A program made the translations under genes and the position numbers. DNA of 16,480 nucleotides from an uncultured Collinsella sp. Lineage in GTDB: Bacteria > Actinomycetota > Coriobacteriia > Coriobacteriales > Coriobacteriaceae. The notes under the pieces were generated by a model. That model saw only the letters and a program-made list of their open reading frames with translations. It searched no databases and had not been told where the DNA came from. Positions 6,920-13,482 of this stretch are shown here, in pieces. The stretch spans positions 1 to 16,480 of the forward strand of contig CABUVH010000026.1 of NCBI GenBank assembly GCA_902494935.1, in the 5' to 3' direction. The stretch's first letter is position 1; every line of letters begins with the position of its first letter.

Positions 6920-6950
6920 AAAAAAGGGGGCCGATTTTGATGTGGCCCCC
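6920..6950 (-). terminator. Intrinsic terminator between convergent genes
   Basis: GGGGGCC (6926-6932) pairs with GGCCCCC (6944-6950). On the minus strand the stem is followed by six Ts (6925-6920), so it ends the leftward zinc-ribbon/membrane-protein operon. It starts 7 nt after the recombinase stop and may also stop that gene, though the plus-strand T-tract is poor. Confidence 0.8.
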
Positions 6951-7047
6951 TGGGGTTGTAGTTTTGGCTGCAATCGTGCCGCTCAACATGAAATGCTCGG
7001 TGGGTAATGCAGAAGGGTGTTTTACCCGAACTGCCTTTGGATCAATT

Positions 7048-7533
7048 CTATTCGAGGCTGTTCCAAGTTTTTCCATTATCGGTTGAATAGGAATCGAGTT
7101 TTCCGTCTCCATCGTTATCCACGGCTTTGTTGCCATTGCCGTCAGCAATTGCTCCAGTTCCATCAGCATTTTTATGAATGGCGTACTCCCCATCGGTGTC
7201 GATGTAGTCTGTGCCACCGTCTTTCGAGTCTGACTTTAGATACGTTTTGCCGTCATCCGTATCAACCCAATCATCCTCATCTAATAATGTGCTCGACGAT
7301 GAGCTGGAGTGAGAAGAATAATCATCATCGTCATCGTAGCCCTCATCGTCTTCGTCATAGGCGGCAGAAGAAGAGGAACTTGACGAATTATTGGAAGATT
7401 CCAATGTGCTAGTACAGCTGATGATGCATAGGGCGCAAAGAGTGAAGGCGGCAAGCAAAAGCAGCTGTGCCTTTATAAAGCGCGTCGCAAACTTCGCGCT
7501 TTCACTTTCGGTGTCAGTGTTTTCGTCCGTCAT
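7048..7533 (-). CDS. Membrane-anchored Ser/Asp-rich surface protein
   Basis: Unknown function, 161 residues from ATG 7533. An earlier ATG at 7542 sits directly against the AAGGG ribosome site, whereas 7533 has normal spacing. After a short acidic-polar N-terminus comes one hydrophobic segment (LLLLAAFTLCALCIISC) ending in I-I-S-C, which fits a lipobox, although the preceding region is long for a signal peptide. Next is a low-complexity Ser and Asp/Glu linker, then a C-terminal region of short D/G/N-rich turns (DTDDGKTYL, DTDGEYAIHKNADGTG, DNDGDGKLDSYSTDNGKTW) like calcium-binding thrombospondin-3 or dockerin-type loops. It is probably displayed outside the membrane with Ca-binding ability (inference). 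It follows the zinc-ribbon gene by 12 nt, in one operon. Confidence 0.65.
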   Translation of the reverse strand: MTDENTDTESESAKFATRFIKAQLLLLAAFTLCALCIISCTSTLESSNNSSSSSSSAAYDEDDEGYDDDDDYSSHSSSSSSTLLDEDDWVDTDDGKTYLKSDSKDGGTDYIDTDGEYAIHKNADGTGAIADGNGNKAVDNDGDGKLDSYSTDNGKTWNSLE

Positions 7534-7545
7534 GGGTGTCATCCC

Positions 7546-7758
7546 TTACGCATCGTAGTCTTCGCGGAATCCACAGTTCTGGCAGTAGTACGTCTTTTTC
7601 TTCTTGCCAAGTGCTCCGCCCACGAGGCCAATGGGGCCTAAAAGCAGGCCTCCAGCAGCGGCTTTTCCCACGCTGAAGCCTTTATTTGATTCTCCCGTAC
7701 ATTTCCAGCCTGCGCGTTCTCCGCAAGATGGGCATTGTGCTGGTGCTTTGTTTGCCAT
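7546..7758 (-). CDS. Small zinc-ribbon protein with glycine-rich hydrophobic centre
   Basis: 70 residues from ATG 7758, with GGAAGG 9 nt upstream. Another ATG at 7767 is fused to the ribosome site and is less likely. Two cysteine knuckles, C9-x-x-C12 and C59-x-x-C62, flank a hydrophobic glycine-rich stretch (about 34-50, GGLLLGPIGLVGGALG) and a run of four lysines. The knuckles probably hold one zinc. The centre could be a membrane hairpin or a packed helix. Proteins of this design occur as small genes of unknown function in Gram-positive bacteria. It is first in the operon behind structured leader copy 2 and is followed by the Ser/Asp-rich membrane protein. Function unknown. Confidence 0.65.
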   Translation of the reverse strand: MANKAPAQCPSCGERAGWKCTGESNKGFSVGKAAAGGLLLGPIGLVGGALGKKKKTYYCQNCGFREDYDA

Positions 7759-7766
7759 AAAAATCA

Positions 7767-7800
7767 TCCTTCCATTGGCGTGGCGGGAACCGTGGAAGGA
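7767..7800 (-). promoter_or_regulatory. Ribosome-site-sequestering hairpin, copy 2
   Basis: TGGAAGGA (minus strand 7774-7767), the Shine-Dalgarno region of the zinc-ribbon gene, pairs perfectly over 8 bp with TCCTTCCA (7800-7793). The loop starts CGGTT, exactly as in copy 1 at 2973-3004, while the rest of the loop differs. Shared stem and divergent loop suggest selection on the hairpin. Confidence 0.6.
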
Positions 7801-7856
7801 GGCTCATCCGAAGAGCTGATTGTGCAGCACGAAAAGGAGGAGTATCCACCCACAGT

Positions 7857-7986
7857 TGCTACACAGCTCCAAGCGCCTCGCAATAGCACGAACCAGCAAG
7901 GAGAAAGGGCAAATACCCCTCCTTGTCGCTGGTTGAGTGTCTTCGGTTGTGAAGCGCAAGCATAAAAATGCTAGAGCTGTGTAGCA
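7857..7986 (-). ncRNA. Structured leader RNA, copy 2 (three-way junction)
   Basis: Same architecture as 3055-3195. P1 is TGCTACACAGCTC (7986-7974) with GAGCTGTGTAGCA (7869-7857), 13 perfect pairs. P2 is AGCAT-tttt-ATGCT (7972-7959). P3 is GCGCTTC (7957-7951) with GAGGCGC (7879-7873), including one G-U. P4 is a long hairpin, AACCAGC/GCTGGTT (7891-7897 with 7928-7934) plus AAGGAG/CTCCTT and GGG/CCC. Against copy 1, P1 differs at five of thirteen pairs, all compensated. GCTTCACAA and ACTGTGG (the latter just 3' of P1) are conserved in sequence. It lies about 100 nt upstream of ATG 7758. Confidence 0.75.
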
Positions 7987-8002
7987 GGTACAACTCTAGC
8001 AT
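7964..8002 (-). terminator. Terminator-like hairpin overlapping leader copy 2
   Basis: ATGCTAGAG (minus 8002-7994) pairs with CTCTAGCAT (7976-7968), and the stem runs into TTTTT. It could stop transcripts arriving from the ATPase gene on the right. Its 3' arm shares bases with the P1 and P2 stems of the structured leader, so the two folds exclude each other. Copy 1 has no such hairpin. Confidence 0.55.
7993..8001 (-). promoter_or_regulatory. Possible extended -10 promoter of leader copy 2
   Basis: The minus strand reads TGCTAGAGT: TG plus TAGAGT (four of six to TATAAT), six bases before the first base of P1, the same distance as in copy 1. No -35 match. The positional match with copy 1 is the main support. 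Confidence 0.4.
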
Positions 8003-8249
8003 GCCGATAAGTAAATTAATCTACTGACCTGTTGAACGGTCGAAAAAGTAGGCTGTTGTGAAAAGCGGAACCATCTGTCCTGTCGTGCCTGAGCCTCTAA
8101 TGAGTAGTAAAAAGGTAGTAGACCAGATGATTTGAATGGTCAATACGCCTGATAATCAGCGGTTATGTTATCCCTCGGCAGATGTTGCCATGGCAGATAA
8201 AAAGAATGCGTTGCATGAGCGGCTTCCTTTCTAGGCGGTCGCGCAGGGC
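8003..8249. other. Gene-free segment, probable right end of the element
   Basis: No gene or clear terminator. Composition shifts from AT-richer element DNA to GC-rich chromosome somewhere in this stretch. A near-palindrome GACCTGTTGAACGGTC (8027-8042) and CTGATAATCAG (8150-8160) are present. No direct repeat of the left junction was found by eye, so the right attachment site is not located. Confidence 0.35.
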
Positions 8250-9620
8250 TTACAGACTGCTCTTGAGGCAGTTTGCTCCAATAAAGCCCGCTGCGTACAA
8301 GGGGAGGTGGCGCAGCTCGCGCCCGTCATCGGTTTCGCTGCGGGAAAAATTGTTCTCGGACAAAATGTAGGCATATGGCGATCGGGCTTTGTCCATAAAC
8401 GACCCGAGGGTTCTCGCGCGCACGTTACGTGCGGACTTTACTTCGACGGGCACAATTTCCATACGGTCGGTCTGAAGTAAAAAATCGAGCTCGCCGGTCG
8501 TCTTCCAAGACGACGGCGGCACCCAGTAATACGTCTGCAAGCCATTGCCCGAAAATGCTTGCATGACCGAGTTTTCCGCCAGGGCGCCTCGGAAGTCGGA
8601 AGATAGCGCTATGGCGGAATCCTCTTTGAGGTCGAGCCAGAGCCGCGGGTTGATGCCGAGTTTGTAGAACATGAGGCCGGTATCGAGAAGATAGACCTTA
8701 AAGAAACTTCCATCTTCGTCGTCGAAGGGAACGAGGGGAGGCTCGATGCCTTCGGTCAGGTTGTTGACCGATATGATGCCGGCGCCTTCGAGCCAGTCGA
8801 GCGGCTCGATAAGCTTGGCGCGACGGCCTCCGCGTTCGACCTCGGAGTACTTGAATTTTTTTGTGGACGATCTCAGCAGCTGGGACGGAATGGAGCGCCA
8901 GACCTTGCGCGCCGCCACGCCGCTGATCCCGTTTTCGGGGTCGGTCATATCGGCGGTATAGGTCTCGTCGATTTCGCGCTGCTCGACGCGCGCATCCTCG
9001 ATGGATAACGTCTTGCGATATGCGTTGACGGCGGCGGGCATGCCGCCCACGATCTGGTATCGATGAAACAGGCTGAGCGCGGCTTGGTGCGCGGCGTAGG
9101 TCTCGAGCGTGCCGGCGTGGGTACGAATGGCATTGGCCATCTGCTCCTCGTCGAGCGCCCAGAGAAACTCCTCGAACGACATAGGATGCATGGTCTCTTG
9201 ACGAACGCCGCTGGGAAAAGGCAACTTGCGCTTGCGCGTGGCGACGCCGAGCTGACTGCCGGTCGCGCATATGCGCCAGCCCGAACCCGAAAAAAAGCGA
9301 AGCGAGTTGAGCGCCCGTTCGCAGAGCTGCACCTCGTCAAACAGGATGAAGGCGGTTTCTTTGCGAATGGGGGTGCGTTTATAGTCTGAGATTCGCGCCA
9401 CGATGGCGTCAACGTCGTCGGTGGGACAGTCGAACAGCGGAGCGATCAGCTCAAGATCGGTCTGAAAGTCGAGTTTGACAAACGCATCGCCGGCGATTCG
9501 TCTGCCGATTTCCTCGGCAACGTACGTTTTGCCTACGCGTCGCGCACCACGGATGAGGAGGGGGCGCGACGCGTCCTTTGTCGCCCATGATTCGATAACG
9601 GATTCGATTGATCTGCGCAT
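8250..9620 (-). CDS. AAA ATPase with C-terminal DUF4143 domain
   Basis: 456 residues, typical of this family. The N-terminal ATPase domain shows Walker A GARRVGKT (25-32), Walker B FILFDE (91-96) and the sensor-like ATGSQLG (119-125). The C-terminal DUF4143 part (about 200-440) ends in a PD-(D/E)XK-like pattern: E350, D379 in GELDF and E393-V-K395 in VPVEVKSA, the signature of a nuclease fold. Family members are abundant in gut anaerobes and their cellular role is not settled; a DNA-related function is inferred from the two domains. The start at 9620 has only a modest ribosome site (AAAGG). Upstream are three regularly spaced palindromes. Codon use is chromosomal, so it is probably outside the element. 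Confidence 0.85.
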   Translation of the reverse strand: MRRSIESVIESWATKDASRPLLIRGARRVGKTYVAEEIGRRIAGDAFVKLDFQTDLELIAPLFDCPTDDVDAIVARISDYKRTPIRKETAFILFDEVQLCERALNSLRFFSGSGWRICATGSQLGVATRKRKLPFPSGVRQETMHPMSFEEFLWALDEEQMANAIRTHAGTLETYAAHQAALSLFHRYQIVGGMPAAVNAYRKTLSIEDARVEQREIDETYTADMTDPENGISGVAARKVWRSIPSQLLRSSTKKFKYSEVERGGRRAKLIEPLDWLEGAGIISVNNLTEGIEPPLVPFDDEDGSFFKVYLLDTGLMFYKLGINPRLWLDLKEDSAIALSSDFRGALAENSVMQAFSGNGLQTYYWVPPSSWKTTGELDFLLQTDRMEIVPVEVKSARNVRARTLGSFMDKARSPYAYILSENNFSRSETDDGRELRHLPLYAAGFIGANCLKSSL

Positions 9621-9633
9621 GGGGCCGCCTTTC

Positions 9634-9730
9634 CAATTTCGTGTACTTCAGATACATAGTTTAGTACGATCTCATGTACTTGGAATACACGAAATCGTGG
9701 AAAAGCGTGTATCTGAAGTACACGAAATTG
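9634..9730. repeat. Three phased TGTA-N7-TACA palindromes with 23-bp inverted repeat
   Basis: Three 15-bp units, TGTACTTCAGATACA (9642-9656), TGTACTTGGAATACA (9675-9689) and TGTATCTGAAGTACA (9708-9722), have centres exactly 33 bp apart. The outer two lie inside a perfect 23-bp inverted repeat (9634-9656 with 9708-9730). The first unit ends 14 bp before the ATPase repeat-proximal sequence and about 20 bp from its start codon. The layout suits cooperative binding of a dimer on one DNA face, probably controlling the ATPase. A small mobile inverted-repeat element is an alternative. Confidence 0.6.
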
Positions 9731-9812
9731 CACTGCTGAAGCTTCCGGGCGGATAAACATACTCATATTGGGCGGTTCACCGGTTGCTCGCCACCTTGGG
9801 CTATGTTCGCCC

Positions 9813-11066
9813 CTATGCCTGCATCCGGGGCCGTGCTGATTGACGACGGCGCTCCCAACGTGCCAGCTTAATCGTCACCAGCGTAAGCACCCAGGCCACA
9901 AGCGAGAACGCGGCACCCACTGCGCCTACATATGCAATGCCAACGCTGCTTACCACGGCGCCGCCCACTGCGGTGCCAAACGAGATGCCGACGTTAAACG
10001 CCATGGGCTCAACCGAACTTGCGAGTACCATCGACTTGGGATGGCGGCTGCGTGCCACGTCCATAAAGTGCGTGATGCACGACACCGAGAACAGGTACAT
10101 GAGCAGCGCCAGGCTAAAGACAAAGACCAGCGCGAGCGGCATGGTGCCGCCCACAGCAAACAGTCCGAGTAACGCTGCAGCCTGCAGCACAAACGTCACG
10201 AGTAGCGCCTTCATGCCAAAGCGCGCATCGATCCATCCGCCCAGGATGTTCGAGATCAGGCAGAACACGCCGTAGGCCATGAGCGTGGTACTGGCTTCGA
10301 CCGTGCCCATGCCCAGCACCTGCTCAAGATAAGGCGTCACGTAGCCGTAGAAAACGTAGACCGACCCCACGCCAAACAAAAAGATGAGCATGCCGGTGAT
10401 GATGCTCGGCTCGCGTAGCAGACCCGCCTGCTCGCGAAAAGTGGCGGGCTCGTCGGTTTGCCCAGCGCGCGGCATAAACGCCACGAGCGCTCCGCAGATC
10501 AGAACGGCAAAGGCCAGCGTGCCGTACATGGCCACGTGCCAATCGAGCGTGTCGGCCACAGACTTGCCGATCGAAGTGACAAAGACCATTGCCACGGAAA
10601 ACGCACCATATACCACCGAGATGGCAAGCGAAGTTTGCTGCGGAGACAGAAGCTCGGGGATGTACGTCACGCCCACGGCGAGCAGTGCGCCCGAGACGGA
10701 GCCCAGGATGATGCGCGAGATGAACAGCACCTGGAAGTTGGGCGCCAACGCCATGACCAGGTTGCCGAGCACAAAGACGATGCTGTAGCACACGAGCAGC
10801 TGGTAGCGGCGAAAACGCCCCGTACTGAGCGCGAGCACCGGCGTCGAGATAGCGTAGATCAGTGCGAACACGCTAATAAGTTGGCCTGCGGTGGCAAGCG
10901 ATACGCCGAGTTCCGTCGCTAGGTCGCTTTCGATGCCGATGACCACGAACTCGGAGCAGCCGAGCGAGAATCCCAACAGCACGAGCAGCGCCAGGCAAAG
11001 ATTGGTGCGCGCGGGGGAGAGCGCGGCGGCGGTTGACTTACTTTTTGGCGTGGTTGCGGCGGTCAA
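9813..11066 (-). CDS. MFS exporter, DHA1 type (AraJ/PbuE-like)
   Basis: About 417 residues with about twelve hydrophobic segments. The first reads LCLALLVLLGFSLGCSEFVVIGI, typical of the DHA1 drug/sugar/nucleoside efflux branch. A motif-A-like loop (STGRFRRYQ) follows TM2, and a long charged loop after TM6 (MPRAGQTDEPATFREQ) divides the two halves. I chose TTG 11066 because GGAG lies 8 nt before it. The frame extends upstream to ATG 11153, but that start lies within an extragenic palindrome. Substrate cannot be told from sequence. It is transcribed away from the membrane-protein gene at 11326. Confidence 0.8.
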   Translation of the reverse strand: MTAATTPKSKSTAAALSPARTNLCLALLVLLGFSLGCSEFVVIGIESDLATELGVSLATAGQLISVFALIYAISTPVLALSTGRFRRYQLLVCYSIVFVLGNLVMALAPNFQVLFISRIILGSVSGALLAVGVTYIPELLSPQQTSLAISVVYGAFSVAMVFVTSIGKSVADTLDWHVAMYGTLAFAVLICGALVAFMPRAGQTDEPATFREQAGLLREPSIITGMLIFLFGVGSVYVFYGYVTPYLEQVLGMGTVEASTTLMAYGVFCLISNILGGWIDARFGMKALLVTFVLQAAALLGLFAVGGTMPLALVFVFSLALLMYLFSVSCITHFMDVARSRHPKSMVLASSVEPMAFNVGISFGTAVGGAVVSSVGIAYVGAVGAAFSLVAWVLTLVTIKLARWERRRQSARPRMQA

Positions 11067-11122
11067 GGTTGTCACTCCAATGTCGTGTGAATAAGCGGGA
11101 TTCAATCCCTGCAACTCTAACA

Positions 11123-11157
11123 GAATGTGACAAAGGGACAGTCTCTTTGTCACATTC
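11123..11157. repeat. Extragenic palindrome 1 (REP-like)
   Basis: GAATGTGACAAAG (11123-11135) pairs with CTTTGTCACATTC (11145-11157), 13 perfect pairs. The 9-nt centre GGACAGTCT continues the symmetry with a G-U, giving a 35-bp near-palindrome. No T-tract on either side. It lies in the region between divergent genes and resembles dispersed palindromes of bacterial chromosomes. Confidence 0.6.
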
Positions 11158-11175
11158 GCGGCGTGGCTGCCGCCT

Positions 11176-11240
11176 AAACCGTCACAACATTCGGCGAAAA
11201 TCTCGAAAACGAGGAAAAGCGTCGAATGTTGTGACGGTTT
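11176..11240. repeat. Extragenic palindrome 2 with 18-bp stem
   Basis: AAACCGTCACAACATTCG (11176-11193) is perfectly complementary to CGAATGTTGTGACGGTTT (11223-11240). The 29-nt interior holds a second hairpin, CTCG-aaaa-CGAG (11203-11214). The arms share GTCACA and ATTCG with the neighbouring palindrome 19 bp away. On the plus strand a short T-run follows (TTTT), so terminator activity is possible, but no plus-strand gene precedes it. Confidence 0.6.
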
Positions 11241-11325
11241 TCCCGTCTGTGCCGGCGAGCTCCAGCGCCATCTGGGGGTATAAGGCTAGCAAGTGTTTAT
11301 TTGCGAGGCCAAGGGGGCGCCCCGT

Positions 11326-12195
11326 ATGGATATCGATAACTTTGAATGGTGGTATAGCGAGGGCGAGGCTCCGGACGATGAGTGGGACGAGCCCGCGTCG
11401 CGTGACGTGTCGAGCGACGAGGACGAGACCGGCAACGATGCCGCTGTCGAGCCTGACGCCGCCTCCGATGCCGCCGAGCCCCTGACCTTTGAGCAGGCTT
11501 GGGCCCAAGCCGAGGCCGATGAGGCTAAGGCCGATGCCACGGCCACACTCGGTGAGCCGGCGGACATGTCCATCTCGCCGGCAAAGATCCCGCAGCCGCG
11601 TCACACCATCGACCCCGACAGCACGGCATCCTTCAGCATTCTCGACGTGCCCGCGCAAGGCGCCCAGGCGCCTGCGCCCACACATCGCCCCGACCTGGCT
11701 CGTGAGGAAGACGCGGGCCGCCGTTCTCCGCTCGGCCCCATCCTCATCGCCTTCATGGCCGGCGTTATCGCCTGCTCGGCAATTGGAAACGTCTGGAGCC
11801 ATGTTGAACAACAGCGAAAAGACGCCGCCAAGGCCGAGATGTCTGTCGAGCAATCGCTCAGCCGCACGCGCTCGGTACATGTGTCGGTCGAGGTCAAGGA
11901 CGGCGCGATGTGGGACACCGCGCGTGGCGACAGCCAAATGCTCATCCACATCGTGGGGCGTACGCTCAAAGGGCAGACGATTGACGAGTATCAATACGTC
12001 AATTCCGCTGGTGACGGCATCGAGCTCAAGCCCGGCGACTACGAGCTCACCGTCGACGAACCGCCCGTCGCCACCGACGGCACGCGCTTCCGCGCCTCAA
12101 AGCGCATGGTTCCCGTGAGCTTTAACTCGCAGGCGCCCGATACGGTCGATAGCACTCCGCAGGGCGGGTTTGACCTTTACGTGGATACCCAGTAG
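11326..12195 (+). CDS. Single-pass membrane protein with acidic N-terminus
   Basis: 289 residues, function not recognised. ATG 11326 (MDIDNFEWWY) is preceded by AAGGGGG; a GTG at 11293 in the same frame lacks a ribosome site. Residues 1-130 are acidic, Ala/Pro-rich and probably disordered. One hydrophobic helix (about 135-156, LGPILIAFMAGVIACSAIGNVW) follows the basic GRR, suggesting an inside N-terminus and an outside C-terminus. Residues about 160-289 start as a polar helix and become beta-rich (VHVSVEVKDG, GIELKPGDYELTVDEPP), like small Ig-like or carboxypeptidase-regulatory-like domains. It is divergent from the MFS gene and is followed by the epimerase gene 113 nt later, which seems to have its own start signals. 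Confidence 0.7.
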   Translation: MDIDNFEWWYSEGEAPDDEWDEPASRDVSSDEDETGNDAAVEPDAASDAAEPLTFEQAWAQAEADEAKADATATLGEPADMSISPAKIPQPRHTIDPDSTASFSILDVPAQGAQAPAPTHRPDLAREEDAGRRSPLGPILIAFMAGVIACSAIGNVWSHVEQQRKDAAKAEMSVEQSLSRTRSVHVSVEVKDGAMWDTARGDSQMLIHIVGRTLKGQTIDEYQYVNSAGDGIELKPGDYELTVDEPPVATDGTRFRASKRMVPVSFNSQAPDTVDSTPQGGFDLYVDTQ

Positions 12196-12265
12196 GAGCT
12201 CGCCGCTCATTCCGCTATGGCTACTCAATAATCGCCTGCCGCCCCGTCCCGCCGCCAAGAGTGGG

Positions 12266-12288
12266 ACAATAACCCTCGACACTATTGT
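12266..12288. promoter_or_regulatory. Inverted repeat upstream of the epimerase gene
   Basis: ACAATA-N11-TATTGT lies 20 bp before the epimerase start codon. Half-site size and spacing fit a repressor operator near the transcription start. No promoter hexamers are convincing, so this is tentative. Confidence 0.3.
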
Positions 12289-12308
12289 TTACTTTTGGAG
12301 GAAGTAGC

Positions 12309-13202
12309 ATGTCTACCGTCACTACCATCAAGCGCGGCGGTCTCACCGCGGCCATCGATTCCATGGGCGCCCAGCTCACGAGCCTTGCCCTCAACGGCAA
12401 CGAGTATCTGTGGCAGGGCGACCCCGCCTTTTGGGGCAAGCATGCGCCCATCCTGTTCCCCATTGTGGGCTCGCTGCGCAACAACACGGCGACGTCTGCG
12501 GCTGGCACCTGCGAGATGCCGCGCCACGGCCTCGCGCGCATCGTCGAGCACAAGCTGGTCGAGGTTTCGGAGGACGGCTCCTCGGTAACGTACGAGATCA
12601 CCGATACGCCCGAGTCGCTCAAGGCGTTCCCGTTCCACTTTAAGCTCAACATGACCTATGCCTTGACCGGCGACGCCACCCTCACGCAGACCTTTGCCGT
12701 CACCAACACCGGCGACGTGGACCTGCCGTTCTCGGTGGGCGGCCACCCCGCGTTTAACGTACCGGCTCCCGGCGCCGAGGACGAGGCATTCGAGGATTAC
12801 GAGCTGGCGTTTACCGAGGCTTGGACCAATGAGGCTCCCATCATCACGCCCGACGGTCTTATGACGTTCGAGGGTAGCTACAAGGCTCCCGATAACTCGG
12901 ACGTGCTGCCCATCACGCACCGCAGCTTCGATAACGATGCCATCATGTTCACCGATACCCCGGGCTCCACGCTCACACTGCGCGGCCGCAAGTCGGGCCA
13001 TGGCGTCAAGATCGACTTTGAGGGCTTTAAGTACATCGGCGTGTGGTCTGCCGCCAACGACGCTCCGTTTGTGGCGCTCGAGCCCTGGACCGGTCACACC
13101 ACCATGGACACCGAGGACGACGTCTTTGAGCACAAGGTCAACACCATCACCTTGGCTCCCGGCGCTACCGATAAACGTAGCTTTAGCGTCACCCTGCTCT
13201 AG
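12309..13202 (+). CDS. Aldose 1-epimerase family protein (LacX-like)
   Basis: 297 residues, the normal length for bacterial galactose-mutarotase-like enzymes. ATG 12309 has GGAGGAA upstream. The beta-sandwich family motifs are clear: WQGDPAFWGKHAPILFPIVG (35-54), PRHGLAR with H73, GGHPAFNVP with the catalytic-type H146, and FVALEPWTGHTT with E258 as the expected general base. It would interconvert alpha and beta anomers of an aldose or sugar phosphate in the cytoplasm. The LacX-like branch has less defined substrates than GalM. No sugar-pathway gene is adjacent in the window. A strong terminator follows at 13274. Confidence 0.85.
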   Translation: MSTVTTIKRGGLTAAIDSMGAQLTSLALNGNEYLWQGDPAFWGKHAPILFPIVGSLRNNTATSAAGTCEMPRHGLARIVEHKLVEVSEDGSSVTYEITDTPESLKAFPFHFKLNMTYALTGDATLTQTFAVTNTGDVDLPFSVGGHPAFNVPAPGAEDEAFEDYELAFTEAWTNEAPIITPDGLMTFEGSYKAPDNSDVLPITHRSFDNDAIMFTDTPGSTLTLRGRKSGHGVKIDFEGFKYIGVWSAANDAPFVALEPWTGHTTMDTEDDVFEHKVNTITLAPGATDKRSFSVTLL

Positions 13203-13207
13203 AGGTT

Positions 13208-13229
13208 CCGCCGTTCTAATGAACGGCGG
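13208..13229 (+). other. GC-rich hairpin just after the epimerase stop
   Basis: CCGCCGTTC (13208-13216) pairs with GAACGGCGG (13221-13229) around a TAAT loop, 6 nt after the stop codon. Without a T-tract it is not a standard terminator, but it could protect the 3' end of the transcript. Confidence 0.5.
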
Positions 13230-13273
13230 GCCGGTCGATGCTGCGCGCCGTCCAGAGCGATAATTTGTCATTC

Positions 13274-13315
13274 AAAAGGCACGGCATGACCAGAAGGTCT
13301 ATGCCGTGCCTTTTT
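13274..13315 (+). terminator. Strong bidirectional-type intrinsic terminator
   Basis: AAAAGGCACGGCAT (13274-13287) pairs with ATGCCGTGCCTTTT (13301-13314), with an inner GACC-agaa-GGTC extension and five Ts (13311-13315). It ends the epimerase transcript before the ABC operon. The matching A-run means it could also work on the minus strand. Confidence 0.85.
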
Positions 13316-13482
13316 CATGCCAACTTGTTCGCTTTGGGCGGCGCTCGCTGGCATTGCCAAAACATCGACGTTCCCAATGACTACCGCGTGTCTATTAATT
13401 TTTCGCGCACATGCCGCGCTGCTGGTTGCGGGCGTATATCCTGTTAAGTCGTCAGCATACGATTCAACAGGGAAGGCAGATT

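Noticed and set aside
8698..9412. Long open frames overlapping the DUF4143 ATPase gene on both strands
   Set aside because: Arg/Ala/Ser-rich products are typical shadows of a GC-rich coding gene; only the ATPase frame has motifs.
11067..11153. Upstream ATG start of the MFS exporter (MTKRLSLCHI)
   Set aside because: It lies inside a long extragenic palindrome without a ribosome site. TTG 11066 has one, and begins closer to the first membrane helix.
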